The notes under the pieces are model-generated. The model was not told the origin of the DNA, ran no database searches, and saw only the letters and a list, made by a program, of their open reading frames with translations. 64,000 nt of DNA. Origin: Frigoribacterium sp. Leaf415. GTDB lineage: Bacteria > Actinomycetota > Actinomycetes > Actinomycetales > Microbacteriaceae. Position 1 is the first letter of the stretch; each line of letters starts with the position of its first letter. The translations under genes were made by a program, and so were the position numbers. The stretch is taken from positions 124,179 through 188,178 of the forward strand of contig NZ_LMQR01000002.1 of the NCBI RefSeq assembly GCF_001424645.1. The letters are read 5' to 3'. Shown here one piece after another: positions 17,261-25,777 of this stretch.

Positions 17261-19549
17261 TCAGCCCTCGGTGGGCGTCACCGCCGTGCGGAGGCGGCGT
17301 CGGCGGGCGACGACCAGCGCCGAGCCGCCGGCCAGCATCAGGGAGAGCGCGGCGAGGGCCGCGAGCCCCAGGCCGTCCTGGCCGGTGAAGGCCAGCGAGC
17401 CGTCGGCGTTGCGGACCGTGCCGGCGGGCGTGGTGCTCGAGCCCGTGCCCGTGCCCGCGCCGGGAACCGTGCCACCGGGGGTCGTGACCGGGGGCGTGGT
17501 GCCCGGGTCGGTCGGCGGGACGACCACGGGAGCGGCCGCTGCGGCGAAGACGAGCGGGACGGACGCCGTCGTGCCGGTCCCGTCGACCGTGAGCACGAGC
17601 GATCGGGTGACGGGCCCGGCCGCGGGAGCGGTGATGCCCTCGGGGACGACGAAGCGGAGGGTGGCGCGACCCTGTTCATCCGAGTTGTCGAGGATCGTCT
17701 CGTCGATCGGCGCCGAGGCGAGCTCGACACCGTCGAGGGTCGCGGTCACGGTGCCCGACGCGTCCGCGGCGGCCTGCTGCAGGACGAGCGACGACAGGGT
17801 CATCGACACCGTGTCACCGGCGACGAACCCGCCGACGGGTGCGGCGGTCAGCCCTGAGACACCGACCGAACGCGACGCGAAGTCGGGGTCGGAGGGGTCA
17901 CCGGCCTGGGCGTCGAAGTACTCGAGCTGGCTCTGCAGGTCGACCTTGCCGCTGTCGGCGTGGGCGCGACCGTTCGCGAAGGCGGTGAAGCCGTCGCCAC
18001 CCGAGGCGAGGAACGAGTTGACGGTCACCTTGTAGATGGTCGCGTCGTCCATCGCCGCACCGTCGAGCGAGACGGCGGCGATGCGCGAACCCGCTGCCGC
18101 AGCGGGGTCGTAGGTGTAGGTCAGGCCCTCGGACGTGCCGAGCTTCAGGGTGCTGGTGCGTGCGGCGGTCGGCCACTGCTGCTCGAGCACCTGGCGGATC
18201 TCGGCGCCGGTCATGTCGACGACGACCAGCGTGTTGGCGAAGGGCTGCACGGCCGCGGCGGCCTTGTAGGTCACGTCACCGTTCGGCGCCACGAAGGGCA
18301 GGTCGTCCCGCAGGCCGCCGGGGTTCATGAAGGCGAGCTGGGCACCGCTCGCGGTGGTCGACGACAGCTGGATGTCGGCGACGAAGTTGCCCAGGGTCGA
18401 CTCACCCGCACGGTTCGACACGGGCAACCCGTTGGCGTCGGGGTTGGCGTTGTAGGCCCGGTTGAAGGAGTCGCTGATCGAGCCGATCACCTCGGCCCCC
18501 CGCTCGGCGGCGACGCCGACGGCCGCGGTGACGATGGCCTCGACGGTGGGGTCGGGCGTGAAGGCGCCGTAGAGCGGCACCAGGCGGTGCGAGGCGATCG
18601 TCACCCGGTCGCGGAAGGCGGTGGCAGCGGGGTCGACCGTCATGGTCACCCGGGCCAGGTTCGTCCCGTAGCTGCCCGTCTGCACGACGGCGCGCTGCGG
18701 GCCGCCGTCGGAGGGCGTCACGAGGTAGTCGTACCCCTGATGCGTGTGTCCGGAGAAGATCGCGGAGACGTCGCCCGAGACGCCCCGGGCGATCTCGCCG
18801 AACGCGTTGTCGCCCGTGACGGAGTCCAGGCTGCCGGTCTCGGCGCCTTCGTGCAGCAGCAGGACGATGGCGTCGGCGGCGTCGGTCTCGACGATGTCGT
18901 CCGCGACCGCGTTGACCGAGTCGACGACGGGCGCGAAGGTGAGCCCCTCGATGCCGGCCGGGCTGACGAGCGTCGGCATGGTCTCGGTCAGGGCGCCGAT
19001 GAAGGCGACGCGGACGCCCCCGATCTCCTCGACGACGTACGGACGGTACGCGGGGGTCCCGTCGCTCTTCAGGATGTTCGCGTTGACGTAGGGGAAGTCG
19101 CTGTTCGTCTGGACGCGACCGTTGAAGTCGTCCTGGCCCTTGTCGAACTCGTGGTTGCCCGGCGTGCTGACGTCGAGGCCCATGGCGTTCAGGGCGTCGA
19201 GGGTCGGCTCGTCGTCCTGGATGAACGACGTGAACGTCGAGGCGCCGATGTTGTCACCCGCCGAGACGAAGAGCGTGTTCGGGTTCTCGTTCTCGACCGA
19301 CTTGACGGCACCGGCGAGGACGGCCGCACCGGCGATGGACGCGCGAGCACCCGGGGCGTCGGCCTCGAGCCGGCCGTGGAAGTCGTTGATGCCGACGAGG
19401 TCGATCGTGACCGGCACGGCCTGGGCGGGTGCGGCGGCGACGAGGCCGAGCAGCAGGGTTCCGGCGGCGACGGACGCGAGGGCGGCACCGCGGACGCGCC
19501 GCCGGCCTCCCGTCGGGGTGGACTCGGATGACGGGGGGCTGATGCGCAT
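17261..19549 (-). CDS. Wall-anchored bifunctional UDP-sugar hydrolase/5'-nucleotidase
   Basis: A 762-residue exported metallophosphatase. A signal peptide with Ala-x-Ala (about residues 18-44) precedes the metallophosphoesterase domain, with GINDFHG (53-59), SAGDNIGAS, TPGNHEFDKG and GHTHQGYD as metal ligands, and then a 5'-nucleotidase C-terminal domain (AFMNPGGLRDDL, LVVVDMTGAEI). After an Ig-like stretch and a Pro/Thr/Gly linker comes LAFTG (719-723), a hydrophobic helix and an Arg-rich end: a LAXTG sorting signal, the type used by class E sortases. It would hydrolyse extracellular nucleotides at the wall for phosphate and nucleosides. AGGAGC lies 11 nt before the ATG. No sortase gene is in the window. 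Confidence 0.93.
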   Translation of the reverse strand: MRISPPSSESTPTGGRRRVRGAALASVAAGTLLLGLVAAAPAQAVPVTIDLVGINDFHGRLEADAPGARASIAGAAVLAGAVKSVENENPNTLFVSAGDNIGASTFTSFIQDDEPTLDALNAMGLDVSTPGNHEFDKGQDDFNGRVQTNSDFPYVNANILKSDGTPAYRPYVVEEIGGVRVAFIGALTETMPTLVSPAGIEGLTFAPVVDSVNAVADDIVETDAADAIVLLLHEGAETGSLDSVTGDNAFGEIARGVSGDVSAIFSGHTHQGYDYLVTPSDGGPQRAVVQTGSYGTNLARVTMTVDPAATAFRDRVTIASHRLVPLYGAFTPDPTVEAIVTAAVGVAAERGAEVIGSISDSFNRAYNANPDANGLPVSNRAGESTLGNFVADIQLSSTTASGAQLAFMNPGGLRDDLPFVAPNGDVTYKAAAAVQPFANTLVVVDMTGAEIRQVLEQQWPTAARTSTLKLGTSEGLTYTYDPAAAAGSRIAAVSLDGAAMDDATIYKVTVNSFLASGGDGFTAFANGRAHADSGKVDLQSQLEYFDAQAGDPSDPDFASRSVGVSGLTAAPVGGFVAGDTVSMTLSSLVLQQAAADASGTVTATLDGVELASAPIDETILDNSDEQGRATLRFVVPEGITAPAAGPVTRSLVLTVDGTGTTASVPLVFAAAAAPVVVPPTDPGTTPPVTTPGGTVPGAGTGTGSSTTPAGTVRNADGSLAFTGQDGLGLAALAALSLMLAGGSALVVARRRRLRTAVTPTEG

Positions 19550-19747
19550 GGGCGTCGGTGCTCCTGGAGAAGACGGTTCGGGTGGGACGGCACCCCCCGA
19601 CAGGGGGCACAGCACACGACCATAAGTTCTCGCTGGGTGACCGACAAGAGTCGGCCGAAGATCGTCACATGTTGTTCATCCGGCGCGTGGCGGTCGACCG
19701 ACGAGCCGGCCGGTGGGCGCCCGCCCAGAGAGACCGCCCGCTCCGCC

Positions 19748-20167
19748 TCAGTCGGCGATCAGCCGCTTCCCCATGCTGAAGGCGTCGTCGACCGAGTACC
19801 CGAGGTGCTCGTAGAACGCCCGAACCCGCTCGTTGCCGGTGCGCACCTGGAAGTTCGCCTTCGGGCACCCCATCGCCTCGAGCGACCGCTCCACCTCGGC
19901 CATGAGCTGTCGACCGAATCCCTCCCCCTGGCGATCGGGCTCGACCGCGACGTAGTAGACCCAGCCGCGATGGCCGTCGTAACCGGCCATGGCCGTCGCA
20001 ACCAGCGCCTCCTCGTGATCGACGCCGACCAGGAACAGCTCGCGCTGCACCGTCAGCTTGCGTTCGATGTCGCGTCGTGGGTCGTTCCACGGGCGGGTCA
20101 GCCCGCAGCGCTCCCAGAGCGCCACGACGGTCTCGGTGTCGGCCTCGTCGAAGGGTCGGATCTGCAT
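19748..20167 (-). CDS. ypeA: GNAT acetyltransferase YpeA
   Basis: A 139-residue single-domain GNAT protein. It matches the YpeA pattern closely: IRPFDEADTETVVALWERCGL, RPWNDPRRDIERKL, GYDGHRGWVYYVAVEPDRQG, GCPKANFQVRTGN and a final SMGKRLI. The acetyl-CoA pyrophosphate loop is RQGEGFGRQL (about residues 78-87). The substrate of YpeA is not established. Its ATG follows a weak -10-like CAGGGT by 6 nt. It is divergent from aroE across 129 bp containing a GGAGGCGCGGTGCC word. Confidence 0.9.
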   Translation of the reverse strand: MQIRPFDEADTETVVALWERCGLTRPWNDPRRDIERKLTVQRELFLVGVDHEEALVATAMAGYDGHRGWVYYVAVEPDRQGEGFGRQLMAEVERSLEAMGCPKANFQVRTGNERVRAFYEHLGYSVDDAFSMGKRLIAD

Positions 20168-20296
20168 GCCCCGACCCTGCCAGAGCCGACGAACCGAGGA
20201 GGCGCGGTGCCGGTCACCGCGACCCCGCGCCCCCTCAGGGCCCTCGCGTTAGGGTGGGTCGTCGTCCGAGCCGCGGGCGCAGGGAGGGGCCCACCC

Positions 20297-21172
20297 GTGA
20301 CCGATGCTCGCCGACGTCTCGCCGTCCTGGGGTCGCCGATCGAGCACTCGCTGTCACCGGTGCTGCACCGCACGGCGTACGAGCACCTCGGGTTGCCCTT
20401 CGACTACGACCGGGTCGAGGTGGCTTCTGGCGGTCTCGCCGACTTCGTCGGGGGCCTCGACGCGAGCTGGCGCGGGCTGAGCCTGACGATGCCGCTCAAG
20501 CGCGAGGTGCTGCCCCTGCTCGACACGGTCTCGCCTCTCGCCCGGCGCCTCGGTGTCGCGAACACCGTGGTCCTCGACGACGACGGCCGACGCCACGGGC
20601 ACAACACCGACGTCGACGGCATCGTCCGCAGCATCGAGGGGTTCCACGACGCACGGCCCGCCGCGGCCACCATCCTCGGCGGCGGCGCGACCGCCCTGTC
20701 CGCCATGGCCGCCGCCTGGGACCTCGGCGCCCGGTCGTTCTCGATCCACCTGCGCAACCCGATGCGGGCCGGCGAGCTGACGTCGCTGGCCGCCGAGCTG
20801 GGTGCCGACGTCATGGTCGCCCCGCTCACCGAGCTGCCCTCGCTCGGCCCGTTGGACTTCGTCATCAGCACGCTGCCCGGCGGGGCCGCGGACGACCTGC
20901 ACCTGCGTCCGACCAGCAGCTCGTCGGTCCTGTTCGACGTCGCGTACGAGCCCTGGCCGACCCGCCTCGCGTCTCGCTGGTCCGCTGACGGCGGCATCGT
21001 CTTCAACGGTCTCGACATGCTCGTCGAGCAGGCGCTCGGTCAGGTGCGGCTCTTCTCCGGGCGGGCACAGGACGAGCCGGTGCCCGACGAGGGCGTCCTG
21101 CGCGAGGCGATGCGCGCCTCCGTGGGTTCACCGATCCGCGGCCGGTCGACGACCGACAGCGTGGTGGGCTGA
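20297..21172 (+). CDS. aroE: Shikimate dehydrogenase
   Basis: A 291-residue NADP-dependent enzyme that reduces 3-dehydroshikimate to shikimate. The substrate loop GSPIEHSLSPVLH (residues 12-24, two Ser), the catalytic Lys68 in LTMPLKREV and Asp105 in NTDVDGI are intact. The cofactor loop reads ILGGGATALSA rather than the commoner GAGGA, so cofactor preference could vary. GTG start with GGGAGGGG 7 nt upstream. It is followed after 2 bp by aroD, and the pair catalyses consecutive steps of the shikimate pathway. No quinate-catabolic genes are nearby. Confidence 0.93.
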   Translation: MTDARRRLAVLGSPIEHSLSPVLHRTAYEHLGLPFDYDRVEVASGGLADFVGGLDASWRGLSLTMPLKREVLPLLDTVSPLARRLGVANTVVLDDDGRRHGHNTDVDGIVRSIEGFHDARPAAATILGGGATALSAMAAAWDLGARSFSIHLRNPMRAGELTSLAAELGADVMVAPLTELPSLGPLDFVISTLPGGAADDLHLRPTSSSSVLFDVAYEPWPTRLASRWSADGGIVFNGLDMLVEQALGQVRLFSGRAQDEPVPDEGVLREAMRASVGSPIRGRSTTDSVVG

Positions 21173-21174
21173 CG

Positions 21175-22014
21175 ATGGCGACTCCTCTGCCGGTCTCGAT
21201 CGGCCGGGTCGCGCTCGGCACCGGGCGGCCCGCAGTCTGCGTCCCGCTCGTGGCCCGCACCGCCGACGCACTGGTCGACGCCGCCTCGGCGCTCGACACC
21301 CGGACGGCCGAACTGGTCGAACTGCGCATCGACTTCGTCGACGCCGCCTTCGCCGCGGCACCGGACCCCGACGGGCCCGTGCGCGCCGGTGCCCCGGCGA
21401 CGGGCCCGGCCGACCTCGACCTGGTGGCCGACGTCGTCCGACGGGTCCGCGGCGCGCTCGACGCGGACCTGCCGCTGCTCTTCACCCTGCGCACCGAACC
21501 CGAGGGGGGCGAGCGTGACGTCGCCCCGGCGACCTACGCCGCCGTGCTGCGCTCGGCGATGGCCACCGGCCTGCTGGACGCCGTCGACGTCGAGATGTAC
21601 ACCGACCCCGACCTCCTCGGCGGACTCGTCGACGCCGCGCACGACGCCGGTCTCGTCGTCGTGATGTCGTCGCACGACTTCAGCGGCACCCCCACGCAGG
21701 GCGAGATCGTGTCGCGCCTGCTCGAACAACAGGAGAACGGCGCCGACGTGGCGAAGTTCGCCGCCATGCCGTCCAGCACGGACGACGTGCTGACGCTGAT
21801 GCGGGCCACGGCCGAGTTCCGGGCGGGGGCCGGCATCGTGCCCGCGATCACCATGTCGATGGGGCCGCTCGGCGTCGTGTCCCGACTCGCGGGCGAGACG
21901 TTCGGCTCGTGCGTCACGTTCGGGTCGGCGGGGGCGTCGAGCGCACCGGGCCAGGTGCCGGCGGTCGGGCTGCGGGCGGCGCTCGAGCTGGTGCACGCGG
22001 CACAACAGGGCTGA
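21175..22014 (+). CDS. aroD: Type I 3-dehydroquinate dehydratase
   Basis: A 279-residue type I (Schiff-base) enzyme converting 3-dehydroquinate to 3-dehydroshikimate. The catalytic His167 in VMSSHDF and Schiff-base Lys194 in VAKFAAMPSS are present, as is ELRIDF near residue 49 and FTLRTEPEGG. A Pro/Ala-rich insert (about residues 59-80) is not usual in the family. It starts 2 bp after aroE and is probably translated by coupling. Many actinobacteria use the type II enzyme for biosynthesis, so this type I copy with aroE may be a second set; that is inference. Confidence 0.93.
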   Translation: MATPLPVSIGRVALGTGRPAVCVPLVARTADALVDAASALDTRTAELVELRIDFVDAAFAAAPDPDGPVRAGAPATGPADLDLVADVVRRVRGALDADLPLLFTLRTEPEGGERDVAPATYAAVLRSAMATGLLDAVDVEMYTDPDLLGGLVDAAHDAGLVVVMSSHDFSGTPTQGEIVSRLLEQQENGADVAKFAAMPSSTDDVLTLMRATAEFRAGAGIVPAITMSMGPLGVVSRLAGETFGSCVTFGSAGASSAPGQVPAVGLRAALELVHAAQQG

Positions 22015-22233
22015 CGGCGCCGGACGGGCGTCGCTCGGGGCCTCGCACGGGGCCTCGAGCGTCAGGGCTCCGGCGACCCGACCCTCGCAGCGTCCACCAC
22101 CGGGAAACGAGCGACGGACGTCGCTCAACAGGACCACCGCGGCGGTCGGGTCCACCGGAGTGCGAACAGGTTAGCGGTCGGCGGCGCGGCGCCGGAACCC
22201 CCTCGTGAACAGCCGGCGGGCCTACCCTCAGGC

Positions 22234-22632
22234 ATGGACGAAGCAGAGATCGACGACCACGCCCACCGATTCGTCACGGCCTTCGCGCTGCCGAGCAAGG
22301 TCGGACGCCTGAACAGCCTGCGCTCGACCGACGAGAAGCGGGCGAAGTTCCGGGCGGGTCTCGGCCTGATGCCGTTCCGATCGGACCGCACCACCCGGCT
22401 CAGCCACGCCGACTCGTCACCGGCCGCCGTGCTGACACGATTGCGCGACCTCGGCGCGGGCGAACGCTGCGTCGTGTTCGAAGAGAGCAAGGAGTGGGCG
22501 GGCACCCTCGACGACGCGGTCGCCGCCGTGGTCGGGCAGGGCTACGGCGCCGTGATCTCGTGCCTGCCCGGCCGTCTCGGCTACGCCGAGTCCGAGTCGG
22601 GCGAGCGACTCGTCCTGTCCCTCGACGAGTGA
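22234..22632 (+). CDS. Hypothetical protein, 132 residues
   Basis: I do not recognise a named family. The protein is soluble, with an Arg-rich start (AHRFVTAFALPSKVGRLNSL) and a C-terminal half that looks like an alpha/beta fold (AGERCVVFEESKEW, AVISCLPGRLGYAESESGERLVL). It lies alone between aroD and the convergent DUF805 gene. The ATG comes 5 nt after TACCCT, so the mRNA may be leaderless. Codon use (third-position GC) matches its neighbours. Confidence 0.72.
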   Translation: MDEAEIDDHAHRFVTAFALPSKVGRLNSLRSTDEKRAKFRAGLGLMPFRSDRTTRLSHADSSPAAVLTRLRDLGAGERCVVFEESKEWAGTLDDAVAAVVGQGYGAVISCLPGRLGYAESESGERLVLSLDE

Positions 22633-22653
22633 CGCGGAGGCCCGAGCGTCCGA

Positions 22654-23124
22654 TCAGGCGGGCCCCGGGTACTGCCGCTCGCCGCCGGTGTCGAACCGCT
22701 CGCCCGAGGCGCGCGAGGGCAGCAGCGACATGACCAGCAGCGTCAGCCAGCCGAGCACGGGCAGCAGGTAGAAGAGCACGTACCAGGCGGTGAAGCCCCC
22801 GTCGTGCAGGCGCCGCGACTGCAGCGCGACGGTCGGCAGGAAGCTCACGGCGGCCCAGAGGATCAGCACGACGCCCTGGTGGTCGATGTAGCCCAGGTCC
22901 GTGCTGTCGCCACCGGCCCAGATCGACGTACCGCCCGTCCCGGTCGCCCACGCCTGCAGCGCTCCCTGGAACGCGAACGCGATGACGAACCACCACCAGT
23001 ACTCGCTGCGGCTCGCGCGCCCGTGGAAGGTGGCGTACTTCCGCCAGAACCGGACGACCGCGACCTTCGGCGAGGCACGGTGGTACGGCTGGTCGAGGGG
23101 CACGGGGCCGGCGGCTCCGGTCAT
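22654..23124 (-). CDS. DUF805 membrane protein
   Basis: A 156-residue protein of the DUF805 family, with the characteristic FHGRASRSEYWWWF (about residues 33-46) before the first transmembrane segment, then QSRRLHDGGFTAW between helices, and about four hydrophobic segments. The function of the family is not established. AGGAG lies 7 nt before the ATG. It is divergent from the DUF6458 gene. Confidence 0.88.
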   Translation of the reverse strand: MTGAAGPVPLDQPYHRASPKVAVVRFWRKYATFHGRASRSEYWWWFVIAFAFQGALQAWATGTGGTSIWAGGDSTDLGYIDHQGVVLILWAAVSFLPTVALQSRRLHDGGFTAWYVLFYLLPVLGWLTLLVMSLLPSRASGERFDTGGERQYPGPA

Positions 23125-23281
23125 GGGATCTCCTGCGGTGTCGGGTGACGGGCTGCCCCATCCTCTCAGCGCCGTCGCCGCGTCGTGGCCGCTCGACGCG
23201 GCCCGTCGGTACTGTGGGGCCCGCCGACCCTCGCGTCGGCGCCGTCGCCCACCCGGGGCGGCGCCAGACGAAGGAGACCCC

Positions 23282-23536
23282 ATGAGCATCGGCGGCGGAA
23301 TCGCCTTGATCGTGATCGGCGCGGTCCTCGCGTTCGCTCTCGACTTCCAGGTCGCGGGCATCGACATCAAGCTGATCGGCTACATCCTCATCGCGGCCGG
23401 CGTGGTCGTGACCATCATCGGCATCGCCTTCGCGTCGCGCCGACGCTCGACGGTCTCCACGACCCGCAGCGCGGTCGACCCGGCCACGGGCGAGCGCGTC
23501 GAGCGTCGCTCGACGGACAGCGACCCGCTGGTCTGA
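23282..23536 (+). CDS. DUF6458 small membrane protein
   Basis: An 84-residue protein with two hydrophobic helices (about 5-25 and 30-50) and a short Arg-rich cytoplasmic tail. The start MSIGGGIALIVIGAVLAFAL is the mark of the actinobacterial DUF6458 family, of unknown function. GAAGGAGA lies at good distance from the ATG. A perfect hairpin follows 30 bp after the stop. Confidence 0.85.
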   Translation: MSIGGGIALIVIGAVLAFALDFQVAGIDIKLIGYILIAAGVVVTIIGIAFASRRRSTVSTTRSAVDPATGERVERRSTDSDPLV

Positions 23537-23566
23537 CCCGAGGGTCCGACGCGACCCGAGAACGCA

Positions 23567-23598
23567 GGAGGCGCGGTGCCGGCTGGCACCGCGCCTCC
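23567..23598. terminator. Perfect hairpin built from an inverted GGAGGCGCGG pair
   Basis: The arms GGAGGCGCGGTGCC (23567-23580) and GGCACCGCGCCTCC (23585-23598) form a 14-bp perfect stem with a 4-nt loop. It sits between the convergent DUF6458 and alkaline phosphatase genes, so it probably terminates both. The stem is exactly an inverted pair of the abundant word of this chromosome. Confidence 0.8.
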
Positions 23599-23620
23599 CG
23601 TGTGTCGGGGCCGGGGGTGG

Positions 23621-25555
23621 CTAGAGCTGCACGCCGTCCTGCACGGACGCGGCGCGGTGGCGACGGCGCAGCACGAGGGCGGCACCGGTGCCGGCGAGCA
23701 TCAGCGCGAGCAGCAGGGCGGGCAGCGCGTCGGAGCCGGTGAACGCCAGGGGTCCGCTTCCGTTGCCGGCCGTACCCGCGCCTCCTGCGCTCGTGCCGTC
23801 ACCGGGTACCGCCGCGGGCGGGGTCGTCGGCGCCGGGGTGACGGCCCCTTCGACGACCGCGACCGTCGCGGCCAGCGTCGTGCCGCTCTGCGTGCCGGTC
23901 AGCGTGATCGTGTAGCTGCCGGGATCGGTGGGGGCGGTGACCGTGTAGGTCGCGACGCCGTCGATCACGTCGGCGATGCCGAGGTCGGTCACCGTGCCGT
24001 CGACGTCGAGCGTGCCCGTGACCTGGCGGTCACCCGCGAGGCCGGCGGTGCTGACCGGGAAGTCGGCGCGGGGGGCGACCTCGGTCGGAGCCGAGATCGT
24101 CGCGGCGGCGCTGAGGCCGTCGAGGTCGCGGTCGAGCTGCAACGCGTTCACGATGGTGAAGAAGTTGTCGGTCTGGTCGATCAGGCCGACGACGTTCGCG
24201 GCGCCCGGGCCGTAGCCCGCGACGCGCAGCTGCGTGCCGGTGTGCTGTTGCGATCCACCGGCCGCGGCCGTGCCGTAGGCGATCTTCATCGTGGTGCCGT
24301 CGACGGTCGTCAGCGCGGTGCTGAGCGTGGCGGGCGGCGTCGAGTCGACGATCTGGCTGGTGTGGGCGTGGTCCGCCGTGACGATGACCATCGTGTTCCC
24401 GTCGGCCTTCGCGAAGGCGAGGGCGGACTGGACGGCCTCGTCGAGGTCGAGCACCTCACCGATCTGACCGCAGGCGTCGGCGCTGTGGTCGCGCTTGTCG
24501 ATCGAGGCACCCTCGACCTGCAGGAAGAAGCCCTGGTCACCCGTGTCGAGCAGGTCGATCGACTTCTCGGTCAGCGACTGCAACGAGAGGTCGGTGCCCA
24601 GGCGGGCCGGGTTCGGCTGGCAGGTCTGCGGGGCCAGGTCGGCTCCGCCGACGGTCGCCGTGGTGGCGGCGTACCGGGTCGGGAAGTTGCCGTCGGTGAA
24701 GGTGCCGAGCACGGGCTGCGCCTGGTCGGCGGTCGTCAGCGCGTCGAGGCCTGCCGCGTCACGCACGACCTGGTAGCCGCGGTCCTGCGCCTGGGCGAAC
24801 AGGGTGTCGCCCTGCCACTGACCGGCGCGGGCCGACTGACCGAACGAGGTCGCGCCTCCTCCGAGGGTGACGTCGGCGCGGGTGCCGATGATCTGCTCGC
24901 TGATCGAACCGAGGCCGCCCTGGTCGAGGGCGTCGGCACCGCACTGGGTGACGGAGTCGGGGCCGTAGCAGCTGCGCGCGGCGACGTGCGCGGCCTGGAC
25001 GGCCGGGGTGGCGTCCTGCAGCTCGGCGGTCGAGACGTTGCCGGTCTTCTTGCCGTTGGCCTTGGCGATCTCGAGCAGGGTGTCCTGCGGGACGCCGTCG
25101 ACGTCGACCGAGATGGCGTTGTCGTAGGTCTTGGTGCCGGTGGCCCAGGCGGAGCCGGTCGCGGCGGAGTCGGGCACGTAGTCGGGCTTGCCCTTGTTCG
25201 CGCCGTCCTTGTAGACCGAGTACGTCGTGTACTGGCCGGTCAGGGGCAGGGCGTCGATGCCGGGCAGCGTTCCGCCGGCGCCGTAGGCGTAGTTGCGCGC
25301 CGAGGTGATCTCGCTGTCGCCCATGCCGTCGCCGATGAGCAGGATGACGTTCTTGGCGGGCCCGGCCTTCACCGAGTCGAGCAGCAGCTGCGTGCTGTCG
25401 TCGATGCTGCGCGCGGCGCCGCCGTTCTGGGCGACGTTCGCGGGGGTGGCCGCGAAGGCGGCGACGGGGCTGAGGGCGAGGGCGGCGACGGCGGCCGTCG
25501 CGACGACCCCCGTCGTCAGGGCCGCACGCCGGCGGTTCGGGGTGTTCTTCGACAC
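23621..25555 (-). CDS. phoA: Wall-anchored alkaline phosphatase (PhoA family)
   Basis: A 644-residue exported phosphomonoesterase. Signal peptide about residues 8-37; metal site [12 protein letters not shown] (71-83); catalytic Ser130 in [19 protein letters not shown]; further metal ligands in [26 protein letters not shown] and QQHTG. After the catalytic domain comes an Ig-like region (about 480-575), a Pro/Thr/Ala linker, and LAFTG (603-607) with hydrophobic helix and RRRHR end, a LAXTG class E sorting signal. It would release phosphate from organic esters at the cell wall. GTG start with CAGGAGC upstream. A PHO-box-like repeat lies about 95-120 bp before the start, consistent with phosphate-starvation control. 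Confidence 0.95.
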   Translation of the reverse strand: MSKNTPNRRRAALTTGVVATAAVAALALSPVAAFAATPANVAQNGGAARSIDDSTQLLLDSVKAGPAKNVILLIGDGMGDSEITSARNYAYGAGGTLPGIDALPLTGQYTTYSVYKDGANKGKPDYVPDSAATGSAWATGTKTYDNAISVDVDGVPQDTLLEIAKANGKKTGNVSTAELQDATPAVQAAHVAARSCYGPDSVTQCGADALDQGGLGSISEQIIGTRADVTLGGGATSFGQSARAGQWQGDTLFAQAQDRGYQVVRDAAGLDALTTADQAQPVLGTFTDGNFPTRYAATTATVGGADLAPQTCQPNPARLGTDLSLQSLTEKSIDLLDTGDQGFFLQVEGASIDKRDHSADACGQIGEVLDLDEAVQSALAFAKADGNTMVIVTADHAHTSQIVDSTPPATLSTALTTVDGTTMKIAYGTAAAGGSQQHTGTQLRVAGYGPGAANVVGLIDQTDNFFTIVNALQLDRDLDGLSAAATISAPTEVAPRADFPVSTAGLAGDRQVTGTLDVDGTVTDLGIADVIDGVATYTVTAPTDPGSYTITLTGTQSGTTLAATVAVVEGAVTPAPTTPPAAVPGDGTSAGGAGTAGNGSGPLAFTGSDALPALLLALMLAGTGAALVLRRRHRAASVQDGVQL

Positions 25556-25645
25556 GGTTCTGCTCCTGTGATCGTGATCGTGATCCGGTCGCCACGCGAC
25601 GGAGTCGTCACGGGGCGGGGATCAGCAGACTCCTGCCGGGTGGCC

Positions 25646-25678
25646 GCCACGTGAACGAGGCCGTGCGCGCAGGTGAAC
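25646..25678 (-). promoter_or_regulatory. PHO-box-like direct repeat upstream of phoA
   Basis: On the minus strand the sequence reads GTTCACCTGCG, a degenerate 11-mer, then GTTCACGTGGC: two GTTCAC cores exactly 22 bp apart, that is, two 11-bp units. Actinobacterial PhoP boxes are 11-bp direct repeats with a GTTCACC-like core. Position upstream of a phosphatase gene fits. PhoP binding is inferred. Confidence 0.65.
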
Positions 25679-25777
25679 ACCCTCGGATGAGGGCCACCGC
25701 CGGCCGCCGAGATCGGGCGAACCGTCGGGGTCAACTGCGCCGCGCGGACCCCCGCGCCGCGCGGACCGCCACCGACC

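Noticed and set aside
20297-22014. Quinate/shikimate catabolic operon
   Set aside because: Only aroE and aroD are present; no transporter, quinate dehydrogenase or dehydroshikimate dehydratase is adjacent.
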